A stretch of 64,000 nt of DNA from Sphingobacteriales bacterium (lineage in GTDB: Bacteria > Bacteroidota > Bacteroidia > Chitinophagales > UBA2359), in contig CP064999.1 of the NCBI GenBank assembly GCA_016700115.1, forward strand, positions 3,782,001 through 3,846,000. The letters run 5' to 3'. Every line of letters begins with the position of its first letter. The stretch's first letter is position 1. Positions 15,676 to 24,376 of the stretch are shown here, piece after piece. Made by a program: the position numbers and the translations under genes. The notes beneath the pieces were generated by a model. It saw only the letters and a program-made list of their open reading frames with translations. It was not told the DNA's origin and searched no databases.

Positions 15676-17283
15676 TTATTGTTTCGTGAATTTTGCTACT
15701 CCAAACTTCGCATCGTTAAAGGAGGCTTGTAACACATAATTTCCTTTAGGAAGTAATTGTAATGATAGTTGGATTAAAGTATTCATGGCTTGTTTAGTTT
15801 CTTTTGCCGCTATTTTTCCATCCATAAAAAGTATGGTCAGTTCAATTGTTTTACCTATAAACTCATCCGGTATCAATATGTTTAACTGGGTGTAAACCGG
15901 ATTGGGGAAAACACTGATTGTTGCCATTTTAGAATCAGCAGCACTAATTCCCGGGTAAAAGTTGAAAACCAACGGGTCTGTGCTGTGAATATTGACTTCA
16001 TCCCCATCAGATAATCCATCTCCGTCAGTATCTTCATTTAATGGATTGGTGGTATGAATCGTTACTTCTTCTCCGTCATTTAAACCATCATTATCAGTAT
16101 CTGCTATTAACGGATTTGTACCGTAAACATTTACCTCATCTCCATCAGTTAAACCATCTCCATCTGTGTCCTGATTTAAAGGATTGGTGGTATGAATCGC
16201 AACCTCATCCCCATCATTCAAACCATCATTGTCTGTGTCTGCAATTAACGGGTTAGAATTGTAAACAAATATCTCATCAAAGTCTGATAAATTATCGCTG
16301 TCTGTGTCTTCGTTCAAGGGGTTGGTACTGTGTATTAGTACTTCTGCGCCATCACTTAAACCGTCTGTATCCGTATCGGCTAACAAAGGATTCGTTCCGA
16401 ATAAATTCACCTCATCTCCATCGGTTAAATCATCAGAATCCGAATCGGCATTTAAGGGGTTTGTCCCGAAAGTCAGGACTTCTTCACCATCACTTAATCC
16501 ATCTAAATCCGAATCTGATTGTAAAGGATTTGTTCCGGTTTCAGAGATTTCTTCACCATCTGTTAAATTGTCGTCGTCTGAGTCGGGATTTAAGGCATTT
16601 GTACCGTAAACAGTAACTTCTTCACCATCAAGCAATCCGTCTCCGTCTGTATCAGGAATTAAAACTTCGGTGCCAAGGAGTAATTCTTCTTCATCGGTTA
16701 GTCCGTCTCCATCGGAATCTGTAACAACCGGACAATTGATTAAAGTATCTAACTCAAACAACGAGCCTTGAATATGTTGAGGAGTGTTATCATTCAGGTT
16801 CAACAATGTCAATGTGGCATTAAAACTGAGTTGTGTGGTTAAATCTGTATTAATAATTTCAAAACATACGGTACCGACATCCACCCATTCTGAATCAGTT
16901 ATCACCGGACATCCTGCATTGGGTAAAATCATATTTGTTGTGAGGTTGAACTCTCCTGTTGTAGGGTCGTAAGAATAACTGGGTGTAAAATAAGGTGCAA
17001 AGACACCTCCTAAAGCACAGGAATCGAGGTGGTTGAAATGGATAGTCTGATATACCGGATTGTTAATCAAGTTTCTGTTGTAATTAAAAAACAGGGTGTG
17101 AGATCCAATGGCAAACTCAGGTTGACCGGTTTGTGCTTTCAATTGCAAGGTTACACAAAACTGTGAATTAGCACAATTTACCTGAGGATTACCAAATTGA
17201 GCTTCATAAACTGATTGTGCGGCAATTGAGGAGGGTAAAATATATGCCGACATCAAACAGACTAAAAATTGAAAAGTTTTCAT
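15676..17283 (-). CDS. Secreted thrombospondin type 3 repeat protein with T9SS sorting domain
   Basis: A signal peptide (1-22) is followed by a beta-rich domain of about 170 residues. Then come eleven Asp-rich calcium-binding repeats with a 23-residue period, of the form DTDGDGLTDGDEVxxxGTNPLxx. The repeats occupy roughly 15985-16735. A C-terminal T9SS type A sorting domain follows (VFPNPVYTQLNILIP... ending KLPKGNYVLQASF-like). TSP3 repeats bind Ca2+ through the DxDxDG loops and make rigid rods. The role is probably cell-surface adhesion or spacer, exported by T9SS. The 69-bp DNA repeat unit is fairly uniform, so copy number may vary between strains. The nearest family name would be TSP3-repeat outer-membrane or surface protein. 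Confidence 0.85.
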   Translation of the reverse strand: MKTFQFLVCLMSAYILPSSIAAQSVYEAQFGNPQVNCANSQFCVTLQLKAQTGQPEFAIGSHTLFFNYNRNLINNPVYQTIHFNHLDSCALGGVFAPYFTPSYSYDPTTGEFNLTTNMILPNAGCPVITDSEWVDVGTVCFEIINTDLTTQLSFNATLTLLNLNDNTPQHIQGSLFELDTLINCPVVTDSDGDGLTDEEELLLGTEVLIPDTDGDGLLDGEEVTVYGTNALNPDSDDDNLTDGEEISETGTNPLQSDSDLDGLSDGEEVLTFGTNPLNADSDSDDLTDGDEVNLFGTNPLLADTDTDGLSDGAEVLIHSTNPLNEDTDSDNLSDFDEIFVYNSNPLIADTDNDGLNDGDEVAIHTTNPLNQDTDGDGLTDGDEVNVYGTNPLIADTDNDGLNDGEEVTIHTTNPLNEDTDGDGLSDGDEVNIHSTDPLVFNFYPGISAADSKMATISVFPNPVYTQLNILIPDEFIGKTIELTILFMDGKIAAKETKQAMNTLIQLSLQLLPKGNYVLQASFNDAKFGVAKFTKQ

Positions 17284-17334
17284 ATAGACCTGATTCGACC
17301 TGTATAGGTAGTAACTATTAAAAAGTGCCAGAAA

Positions 17335-18780
17335 TTATTCACTATTGGTGTAGAGTTCATCAATGGCATCTACAATCATATTGTCAAGATTTTCATTTCC
17401 AGCAATTTCCTCCAATACACCATAAACTAAGGCTGAGTTTTGTGAATCTGTATTTGCTTTATTCGTTGCCAAAGATTGGATTTTATTAAAAGCATTTGTT
17501 GGCAATAATTTTTTCAGACCTTTTACCACCATCAGTTGAACAGAATTGGACAATCTGTTGATGCTTAATTTTTGTGCACTTTCGGCTGCTGCTTTTAAGT
17601 CGAGTAAAAATTCTTCTATAATGTCAGCATGAACAGGACTGACTGTCAAATGGATTGATGGCGGATGATATTGCCGGTTTATAAACCAGCCTTTTTCGGT
17701 CAGCTCATCTGCAACCGCATAAATATCATACTTGGAAGAGGTGATTGCCATTAGGGTAATATCAGGAGGAGCTACTAACTCCAACCCGGCTATGTCTTCA
17801 ATTCCTTTTCTTAACCTTCTTATTGTTTGTAAGGCTTTTTCGGTTAGTTTTAAATAGCCTGACTCCCCAATTCCATTAAAAGCGGCGTAGGCAGAAGCGA
17901 TAGTTCCTCCGGGGCGGGTGCCGCTAAAACCTATCGTAGCATAAACTCCACCCGGCCATTGTGTGGTTGTAAAAATCTGATGTTTACGCAATTCTGCATT
18001 TTTGTAAAGCAAAATTGATGCACCTTTTGCGGCATAACCATATTTATGCAAATCTGCTGAAAGAGAGCAAACCCCATCTATCGAAAAGTCAAAATCGGGT
18101 AAAACATGACCTAATTTTCGGGCAAAAGGAAGGATAAAGCCACCGACACAGGCATCAACATGCAGCCATAAATTGTTTTCTAAAGCCAGACGGGCCATTT
18201 TAGTGATATTGTCAATCACTCCATGAGGAAATGAAGGGGCAGAGCCTATGATGGCAATGGTATTTGGAGAAATAGCTTTCCATGCCTCTGACAAATCTAC
18301 TCTGTAATCTGTGCCGACAGGTATAAAAACAGGCTTTAAGTTCAGATAGTGGCAGGCTTTTTGAAAAGCAGGATGTGCTGAAACCGGAATTAATATTTCG
18401 GGAGTTTGTGTTACGGGATGATGCTCTTTGGCCCATTCCCGGGCAGACTGCATCGCCAGAAAAATACTTTCCGTACCCCCACTGTTAATGGTTCCCGTGG
18501 CAGTCTCAGGTGCTCCGAGTAAATCGGCAGCCATACTGATGACCTCATTTTCCATTGTTTTCAAACTCGGAAAAGCATAAGGGTTCAACGCATTTTCGTA
18601 GTAAAACAAATTATAGGCTTCTCTTACTATCTCTGCAATATCTGTTCCCGGATTGTAAATATGTGCAAATGCCCGACCCATTTTCCATCTTGCGTCCTGA
18701 CTTTTCAGAGATCTCAATTTGTTGAGCAGTGCTTCTTTATCCATTCCGTTTTTTGGAAAAGGAGTAAACTTCTTTTTCAT
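17335..18780 (-). CDS. Sphingosine-1-phosphate-lyase-like PLP-dependent enzyme
   Basis: A 481-aa fold-type I PLP enzyme of the group II decarboxylase superfamily. The closest motif match is to sphingosine-1-phosphate lyase: INSGGTESIFLA (PLP phosphate), the HVDACVGGF motif with Asp209, and the Schiff-base Lys246 in SADLHKYGYAAKG. FSGTRPGG follows. In glutamate decarboxylases the corresponding lysine motif reads differently (HK after a G/N-rich segment without YGYAAKG). S1P lyase cleaves phosphorylated sphingoid bases to a fatty aldehyde and phosphoethanolamine. Many Bacteroidota make sphingolipids, so a role in sphingoid base breakdown is plausible but inferred. No N-terminal membrane helix is present, unlike the eukaryotic enzyme. 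A C-terminal extension of about 90 residues is unusual. Confidence 0.8.
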   Translation of the reverse strand: MKKKFTPFPKNGMDKEALLNKLRSLKSQDARWKMGRAFAHIYNPGTDIAEIVREAYNLFYYENALNPYAFPSLKTMENEVISMAADLLGAPETATGTINSGGTESIFLAMQSAREWAKEHHPVTQTPEILIPVSAHPAFQKACHYLNLKPVFIPVGTDYRVDLSEAWKAISPNTIAIIGSAPSFPHGVIDNITKMARLALENNLWLHVDACVGGFILPFARKLGHVLPDFDFSIDGVCSLSADLHKYGYAAKGASILLYKNAELRKHQIFTTTQWPGGVYATIGFSGTRPGGTIASAYAAFNGIGESGYLKLTEKALQTIRRLRKGIEDIAGLELVAPPDITLMAITSSKYDIYAVADELTEKGWFINRQYHPPSIHLTVSPVHADIIEEFLLDLKAAAESAQKLSINRLSNSVQLMVVKGLKKLLPTNAFNKIQSLATNKANTDSQNSALVYGVLEEIAGNENLDNMIVDAIDELYTNSE

Positions 18781-18910
18781 GATTGATTTAATTGAAAGAC
18801 GACTTTAGATTAGTTACTTTAAAAAGCCCATAGACTTAAAAGAAAAGAAAAACTTTTTTGATAAAATCCGAAGTTAACCCTTAAACAACAGCCCTTTTTG
18901 GGATTTAACC

Positions 18911-20191
18911 TCAAACCACTTCTACTAAATGATAATTGCGTTTTCCTTTTTGAATTAAAATATAAGATTTGTTAAGCAAATCGGAAGTTGTAACAAGGTA
19001 ATCGGTTTGTGTAATTTTTTGCTTATTGATACTGACCGCATTGGCAGCGACACTTTTTCTGGCTTCTGATTTTGAAGGATATATTCCAGTTGATGTTGAA
19101 AGAAATTCAATCAGATCTATGCCGGTTAACAGGGCATTAGCTGAAATTTGAGATTGCGGAACTCCTGAAAAAATTTCTAATAAGTGCTTCTCGGTTAAGG
19201 ACTGCAATAATTCTTTAGTTCCGTCTCCAAACAGCAGTTTTGAGGCTTCTAATGCTTTGTTTAACTCTTCTGAACCATGAATCATAGTCGTAACTTCGGC
19301 TGCAAGTCTTTTTTGCAAAATTCTTAAATGTGGAGCTGCTTCATGTTCTTTTTCCAAATCTGTAACTTCTTGTTCGCCTAAAAAGGTAAAAATGCGGATA
19401 AACTTTTTGGCATCTTCATCAGAAGCATTGAGCCAAAACTGATAAAACTGGTAGGGAGAGGTAAGTTCTGCATCGAGCCAGATATTACCTTGTTCAGATT
19501 TACCAAACTTAGTGCCGTCTGATTTTGTAAGTAAAGGACAGGTTACGGCAAAAACTTCTCCCCTGAACATCCTGCGGGTCAGTTCTATACCGGCGGTAAT
19601 GTTCCCCCATTGGTCAGACCCTCCCATTTGAAGTTTACAGTTATAATGTTTGTACAGATGGGCATAATCATAACCCTGAATGAGTTGGTAGGAAAATTCA
19701 GTAAAAGAAATTCCGGTTTCCATACGGGTTTTAACACTGTCTTTGTCTTGCATATAATTGACAGTCAGATGTTTACCTATATCGCGCAGAAAACTCAAAA
19801 CGGGCATATCTTTGAACCAGTCGTAATTGTTCAATAAAATAGCCCCGTTTTTAGAGTCGGAGAAATCGAGAAGTCTTGACAACTGTTTTTTTTGACGGTC
19901 AATATTTTTTTGTAATTCTTCGATTGACTTCAACTGCCTTTCTTCTGATTTTCCCGATGGATCGCCAACCATTCCTGTTGCTCCACCAACCAGTGCGATG
20001 GGTTTATGCCCGCATCGTTGTAAAAAAACCAACATCATCATTGCTGCCAGATTGCCTACTGTCAGCGAAGGGGCAGTAGGGTCTATGCCCCAATATGCGG
20101 TGATTTGTTCTTTTTGCATCAACTCATCTAATCCCGGTGTTAAGTTGTGTACCATTCCCCGCCAGGTAAGCTCTTCTAAAAAAGTCATCAT
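18911..20191 (-). CDS. tyrS: Tyrosyl-tRNA synthetase
   Basis: Charges tRNA-Tyr. It is a class I enzyme with the HIGH-type signature in DPTAPSLTVGNL, the KMSKS-type loop written KFGKSE, a tyrosine-binding region (QLIQGYDYAHL; GGSDQWGNITAGIEL), and a C-terminal S4 RNA-binding domain (ISANALLTGIDLIEFL... KSEARKSV). The frame is open to 20281, but MMTFLEELTWRG at 20191/20188 fits the family start. A TATCTTTG -7 box on the minus strand at 20228-20221 would start the mRNA near 20214, which excludes the longer version. With this start the protein is about 426 aa, normal for bacterial TyrRS. Confidence 0.95.
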   Translation of the reverse strand: MMTFLEELTWRGMVHNLTPGLDELMQKEQITAYWGIDPTAPSLTVGNLAAMMMLVFLQRCGHKPIALVGGATGMVGDPSGKSEERQLKSIEELQKNIDRQKKQLSRLLDFSDSKNGAILLNNYDWFKDMPVLSFLRDIGKHLTVNYMQDKDSVKTRMETGISFTEFSYQLIQGYDYAHLYKHYNCKLQMGGSDQWGNITAGIELTRRMFRGEVFAVTCPLLTKSDGTKFGKSEQGNIWLDAELTSPYQFYQFWLNASDEDAKKFIRIFTFLGEQEVTDLEKEHEAAPHLRILQKRLAAEVTTMIHGSEELNKALEASKLLFGDGTKELLQSLTEKHLLEIFSGVPQSQISANALLTGIDLIEFLSTSTGIYPSKSEARKSVAANAVSINKQKITQTDYLVTTSDLLNKSYILIQKGKRNYHLVEVV

Positions 20192-20220
20192 GTTGCTTTG
20201 TTTTTGCTTTCTATGTTTTG

Positions 20221-20228
20221 CAAAGATA
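20221..20228 (-). promoter_or_regulatory. Candidate -7 box of tyrS
   Basis: Read on the minus strand this is TATCTTTG, an exact TAnnTTTG match, about 30 bases before the preferred tyrS start. A further copy of TATCTTTG runs on the plus strand at 20247-20254, just upstream, so the pair is back-to-back. No good -33 TTTG is visible for the minus copy. Confidence 0.5.
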
Positions 20229-20416
20229 GAGCAAATTGGCGAAAAGTATCTTTGTGAAATGCGATGAATAAGGGAGTTCAAATGCTCAATGTCAGAACAT
20301 GCTTTAAGAATATAAAAGGCAACTAAAATACTCTGAGTTAATTTTGGCTATATTATCTATACAGGATAGTTGCTGTTAAATGTCTTAGAGTTGCTAAAAT
20401 ATCAACTACTATTCAC

Positions 20417-20424
20417 TAAATTTG
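20417..20424 (+). promoter_or_regulatory. Candidate -7 box (TAAATTTG) of the secreted repeat protein gene
   Basis: TAAATTTG matches TAnnTTTG. A TTG at 20391 lies about 23 bases upstream, near the -33 position. The downstream gene starts at 20504, giving a leader of roughly 75 bases. Confidence 0.45.
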
Positions 20425-20503
20425 AGCAAGCAGACAACCGGCGATTTAATTTATTCGTTTGCCTAAATAATTACACCCCTTGTTTCTTAACTTTTCAAAC
20501 AAT

Positions 20504-22579
20504 ATGAACATGAAAAATTCTTACCATTATTCCATCATCACTTTGTTTTTGATCTGCCTTTTACAGATTACTCAGGCAATCGCTTCTCCTACTGTTTTTC
20601 AACAGTTATGTGAGATGAACAAATACTGGAACCAACATCCTATTTCAAATTCTTTGTTGTACGAAAAAACAACATTCACCAACCATGAAGCACTGATATC
20701 TTTTCACCTCACTGAGGTCGAAAAATATTTACGGCAAAACCGCCCCAACAATCTATCGGCAGAACAATTAAAAAACAGGCTGAATTGTCTGGATATTCTG
20801 CATGAATATCAACAAGCCGGGGTTTTTCCTAAAAACACAAGACATAACTTTACAATCCCTTATTTTATTGATGACTTTAATACAGCTTGTGCGGTGGGGC
20901 ATTTAATCCGCGAAACAGGATTTGAAAATGTTGCCTGTCGAATTGCCAATGAAATGAACTATGCCTATTTAGAAGATATGCCTTATCCGGAAATCGCAGA
21001 ATGGGCTGATTTAATGGGATTTGAGGTGAATGAACTTAAATGGATTCAACCGGCATATTCTCCTCCTGTAAGGATAGAACATACTGCAATGCCTGCTGCT
21101 TGCGGCTCTGCCAATGGAAGTATAAATATAAGTGTGATAGACAATTTTACCCAACTTCCTGTAACCGGCTTTGCCCACAAATGGTACCAGCTCAATGGCT
21201 CCACAGTAGGTCTTGTTGCACAAACGGAAGACCTGACTAATATGCCCTCCGGTTTGTATAAATCGGTAGTTGTAACCAATGCCGGCATGTATCCTGTTGT
21301 ATATGATTTGATTGGATTGGGCAATACAGGGTCGCTCAGTATGGAAGCAAATGTTCAAAACGAAACCTGCACCAACAGCAAAGACGGAAATATTGCTTTG
21401 AATATAACCGGTGGAAATCCTCCTTATTCAGTTCGATGGTACGATCAGTCGGGTTTTGTGATAGGTACAGAGCCTGCCATTTATGGTTTAAGCGGTATTT
21501 ATTTTGGTGGAATCATGTATGAATTGCAAGCCCCGCAATACATAGCAGAAGTAACCGATGCTTATGGTTGTAAAACCTTTACAGAATTTAATATTCAAAC
21601 CGAACATGAAGCGACCTACGTTTATGCAAATGTTACTCAACCTGTTTGCGGAGGATTGAATGGTATTATTGAACTGCCTTTTGTTCCTGAAGGATGTTTG
21701 TTTGAATGGTCGCATGACCCGTTTTTGACCGATGACATGGCGGTTTATCTTTCTGCCGGAAGCTATAATGTTACAGTAACCAATGAGTTTGGCTGCGAAA
21801 CTGTACTAACCACCAATCTTTCTAACGAAAACACTTATCTGATAGATTTAGCCGGTTACCAACAAGAATATTGCGGGCAAGGCAATGGCGAATTGGCCTT
21901 GGTTCCTATTCAAAACGCTACTTATCAATGGTCTCATGATCCGGGTCTAAATACGCCTGTAGCCATCAATCTTTCGGCAGGAAATTATTCGGTAACAGTA
22001 ACTGATATCAACGGATGTATGGATATACAAACGTTTTACATTTACGATTATGAGTTTGATATCTATTCAACTGAACCTGCAAGCATTTCAAATGCAAACA
22101 GTACCAATTCCACTTATGGCAGTATTGAACTTAGTTTTTACCCCGAAGAAGCAATGCAATACTCCTGGTCGCATAATGCGTTGTTAAATAGCAATTCAGT
22201 TCAAAATTTAACTGCCGGAATATATACAGTAACTGTAACGAATACTCAGACAGGCTGTTTTATTGTATTAAGCTATGAGATTTTTGATGAAGCACTTCTC
22301 GGCACTTCCATTGAAACTATTCACCAGCCTATTGAAGCACATGTTTCCATGCTTTCCCCTACCCTTTTACAAGTTTCTTATCGGGTAACCGAACCCCGGC
22401 CTATAGCCATGAATATTTTTGATTTGAACGGCAAACTTTTTTATTCTAAAAATCTGGAGGCTTCATCCGGTAATCAGCAATTGGTTTTACCTGTTGACTT
22501 TCTTCCATCAGGAATGTATTTGCTTCAATTGACTAACGGTCTGAAAAATACCAATTTGAAGTTTGTCATCTCCAGATAA
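20504..22579 (+). CDS. Secreted protein with CAVGH domain, SprB-like repeats and T9SS sorting domain
   Basis: The ATG at 20504 (or 20510) gives a signal peptide of about 26 residues. The next 170 residues form a helical domain with IPYFIDDFNTACAVGHLI (Cys129) and EIAEWADLMGFEVNELKWIQPAY. This WIQPAY-ending domain recurs, as I recall it, in secreted proteins of Bacteroidota and delta-proteobacteria, but its function is unknown to me. It is followed by five or six SprB-like beta units (GNPPYSVRWYDQSG; FEWSHDPFLTDDMAVYLSAGSYNVTVTNEFGC; YQWSHDPGLNTPV...GNYSVTVTDINGC). The protein ends with a T9SS type A sorting domain (FLPSGMYLLQLTNG). SprB-type repeats are known from gliding-motility adhesins, so a surface adhesin role is likely but inferred. 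Confidence 0.8.
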   Translation: MNMKNSYHYSIITLFLICLLQITQAIASPTVFQQLCEMNKYWNQHPISNSLLYEKTTFTNHEALISFHLTEVEKYLRQNRPNNLSAEQLKNRLNCLDILHEYQQAGVFPKNTRHNFTIPYFIDDFNTACAVGHLIRETGFENVACRIANEMNYAYLEDMPYPEIAEWADLMGFEVNELKWIQPAYSPPVRIEHTAMPAACGSANGSINISVIDNFTQLPVTGFAHKWYQLNGSTVGLVAQTEDLTNMPSGLYKSVVVTNAGMYPVVYDLIGLGNTGSLSMEANVQNETCTNSKDGNIALNITGGNPPYSVRWYDQSGFVIGTEPAIYGLSGIYFGGIMYELQAPQYIAEVTDAYGCKTFTEFNIQTEHEATYVYANVTQPVCGGLNGIIELPFVPEGCLFEWSHDPFLTDDMAVYLSAGSYNVTVTNEFGCETVLTTNLSNENTYLIDLAGYQQEYCGQGNGELALVPIQNATYQWSHDPGLNTPVAINLSAGNYSVTVTDINGCMDIQTFYIYDYEFDIYSTEPASISNANSTNSTYGSIELSFYPEEAMQYSWSHNALLNSNSVQNLTAGIYTVTVTNTQTGCFIVLSYEIFDEALLGTSIETIHQPIEAHVSMLSPTLLQVSYRVTEPRPIAMNIFDLNGKLFYSKNLEASSGNQQLVLPVDFLPSGMYLLQLTNGLKNTNLKFVISR

Positions 22580-22652
22580 ATCCTTATTCAGAATGAGTAG
22601 AAGGTAGTTGTTTTCTTTTTTTTTCTATTTTGGTAAAGAATGTTTTTTTCAG

Positions 22653-22684
22653 CCACCCTTATAATTCTTAAGGGTGGTTTTTTT
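22653..22684 (+). terminator. Rho-independent terminator of the SprB-like gene
   Basis: CCACCCTTA (22653-22661) pairs with TAAGGGTGG (22669-22677), 9 perfect base pairs with a 7-base loop, followed by TTTTTTTA. It is 74 bases past the stop codon at 22579. Confidence 0.85.
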
Positions 22685-22840
22685 ATTGAACTGTATTCTA
22701 AAATCTATCTGAATACCCCCCCTTTTGATTGCTAAAATATTATTTTTGTATTAAACATCCCGCTATATATTAATGAGTCAAAGTTGATTTTTATACAGGC
22801 TTTTCATGATAAATTTTAATCCTCCCCTATTTTTTTAGTG

Positions 22841-23155
22841 CCGCAAAAAAATATTAATCTGCCGTAAAACAATATTATTCTTTCGTAAAAAAGTATTAAT
22901 CTGCCTCAAAACAATATTGATTAGTCGAAAAACAATATTAATCTGGCGCAAAACAATATTAGTCTGTCGCAAAACAATATTAATCTGGCTCTAAACAATA
23001 TTAATCTGGCTCTAAATAATATTAATCTGCCTCAAAACAATATTAGTCTGTCGCAAAACAATATTAATCTGGATCTAAATAATATTAATCTGTCGCAAAT
23101 CAATATTAATTTGCCTATAAACAATATTAATCTGCCTCAAAACAATATTAAAAAA
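22841..23155. repeat. 21-bp degenerate tandem array, 15 units, noncoding
   Basis: Fifteen head-to-tail units of exactly 21 bp occupy 22841-23155 with no gaps. The unit core is AACAATATTAATCTG, followed by a variable six-base part such as KCKCAA. Most units contain the palindrome AATATT. Variation sits mainly in the first six bases of the unit, and units 2, 3 and 4 are the most diverged. There is an open frame from unit 5 on that would encode a seven-residue NNINL repeat, but it has no start codon and units 2-4 carry stops. It lies in an intergenic gap of about 900 bases between the terminator at 22653-22684 and the promoter at 23319-23351. The array has no direct repeat/spacer alternation. 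Confidence 0.95.
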
Positions 23156-23318
23156 TGCCTGATTATATGGAAAAAATATGGAAATTAAGCACAATCTTCT
23201 TTGTCTGAAGAGGTCAACTCAACTCCCCTTTTTTAGTGCAGTTGCCCCATTTTTTCACATCCGACTAATTTTTGAGCCATTTAACCGGAAATCAAACGCA
23301 AAACTAAGGATCCTGTAA

Positions 23319-23351
23319 TTTGAATTAGATAAACAAGTTTTAGTACATTTG
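23319..23351 (+). promoter_or_regulatory. Strong Bacteroidota-type promoter of the papain-like protease gene
   Basis: TTTG at 23319-23322 and TACATTTG at 23344-23351 are spaced 21 bases apart, close to the ideal -33/-7 arrangement. The TSS would be about 23357, leaving a leader of about 120 bases before ATG 23478. Confidence 0.7.
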
Positions 23352-23477
23352 CAATCTTATGTTTCAGTTCCAAAAATGCCTGAATAAAGCGCAGGCATAA
23401 AATTAAAAAGTAAACATCAGAGTTTTAATTACAGAAGAAAATGAAAATCAGGATATAACCATCAAAAACCCCTGAAC

Positions 23478-24131
23478 ATGAAATCTAAGTTTTTCAAAAC
23501 ACTTTTGATTGGTTTTTTTATTCATTTATCAACCATCGTTTTCGGTCAATCCTGCACTCAACACGGGCAGAGTTATTTTACCTGCGGAGTTCCGACAGAT
23601 GAGTTTGAATATATGCGAGCCACATCAGTCAATGCCGGCTCACAGGTTCAATCAAACTGGTGTTGGGCGGCGTGTATTCAAATGATACTTAACTATCACG
23701 GTTTGTATGTCAATCAGGCGGATGTTGTTACTAAAATTTACGGCTCACCATATATAAACCTGCCTGCAAATGAACAACAGATTATTCAGGCTTTAAACGG
23801 TTGGGCACCTAATTCAAAAGGAAATTATTCGAGCGTTTATGCTTACGGAGGATATACCACAGTTGAAGAAACGGTAAACGCTTTATCCGGTAAATGGCCG
23901 CTGATTGTCGGTTTGATGGACCCCATGACCGGGTCAGGACATGCTTATGTGTTAACTGCCATTACTTATTATAACCAATACGATTATTTCGGTAACATCG
24001 TCGGAATAATACCGGAGAAAGTGGTGCTCAGAGACCCGTGGCCGGGAAACCCTTCGCGTCAGGAATGGAACTGGTATGAATTTCAAAACCGTTGTATGAT
24101 GGCGGTTAAAGTTTGGGTTGGAAACGAGTAA
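23478..24131 (+). CDS. Secreted papain-like cysteine protease
   Basis: A 217-aa protein with a signal peptide (1-24, ending FGQ). The peptidase core is of the papain-like C39-type: Cys62 in SNWCWAACIQMIL, His155 in TGSGHAYVLTAI and Asp186 in VVLRDPWPG. These give a full Cys-His-Asp triad in the expected order. The WCWAA motif is typical of papain-like bacterial proteases of the AvrRpt2/C70-like and C39-like types. There is no T9SS sorting domain and no ABC transporter domain, so it acts alone in the periplasm or outside the cell by Sec export. The target is unknown. It sits just downstream of the 21-bp array under a strong promoter. Confidence 0.82.
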   Translation: MKSKFFKTLLIGFFIHLSTIVFGQSCTQHGQSYFTCGVPTDEFEYMRATSVNAGSQVQSNWCWAACIQMILNYHGLYVNQADVVTKIYGSPYINLPANEQQIIQALNGWAPNSKGNYSSVYAYGGYTTVEETVNALSGKWPLIVGLMDPMTGSGHAYVLTAITYYNQYDYFGNIVGIIPEKVVLRDPWPGNPSRQEWNWYEFQNRCMMAVKVWVGNE

Positions 24132-24376
24132 ACAGAGAAGAACTGAATTTTACACTTAAAAGCGAATATTACCTGATAGACTAACAATAAAAATGAGTTG
24201 TGAGCAATGAGTAACAGAAATGAAAAACTCTGGAAAGTAAATTGTTAGCCTAAAAATCTTTGTAATAGATAAAATTTTATAAAAAAACGGGCAATACTCT
24301 TCACCTTTGATTATTTGTTATTGGTGATTAACAATTACCCACTATCGGCTAACCAAAGCAAACATCCTGTCAACAG

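Noticed and set aside
16041..16609. Open plus-strand frames over the TSP3 region
   Set aside because: They are the mirror of the repeated coding DNA of the minus-strand TSP3 gene, with low-complexity His/Leu- and Ser/Pro-rich translations and no family match.
22841..23155. CRISPR array
   Set aside because: The 21-bp units touch each other with no spacers, they differ from one another, and no cas gene is in the window.
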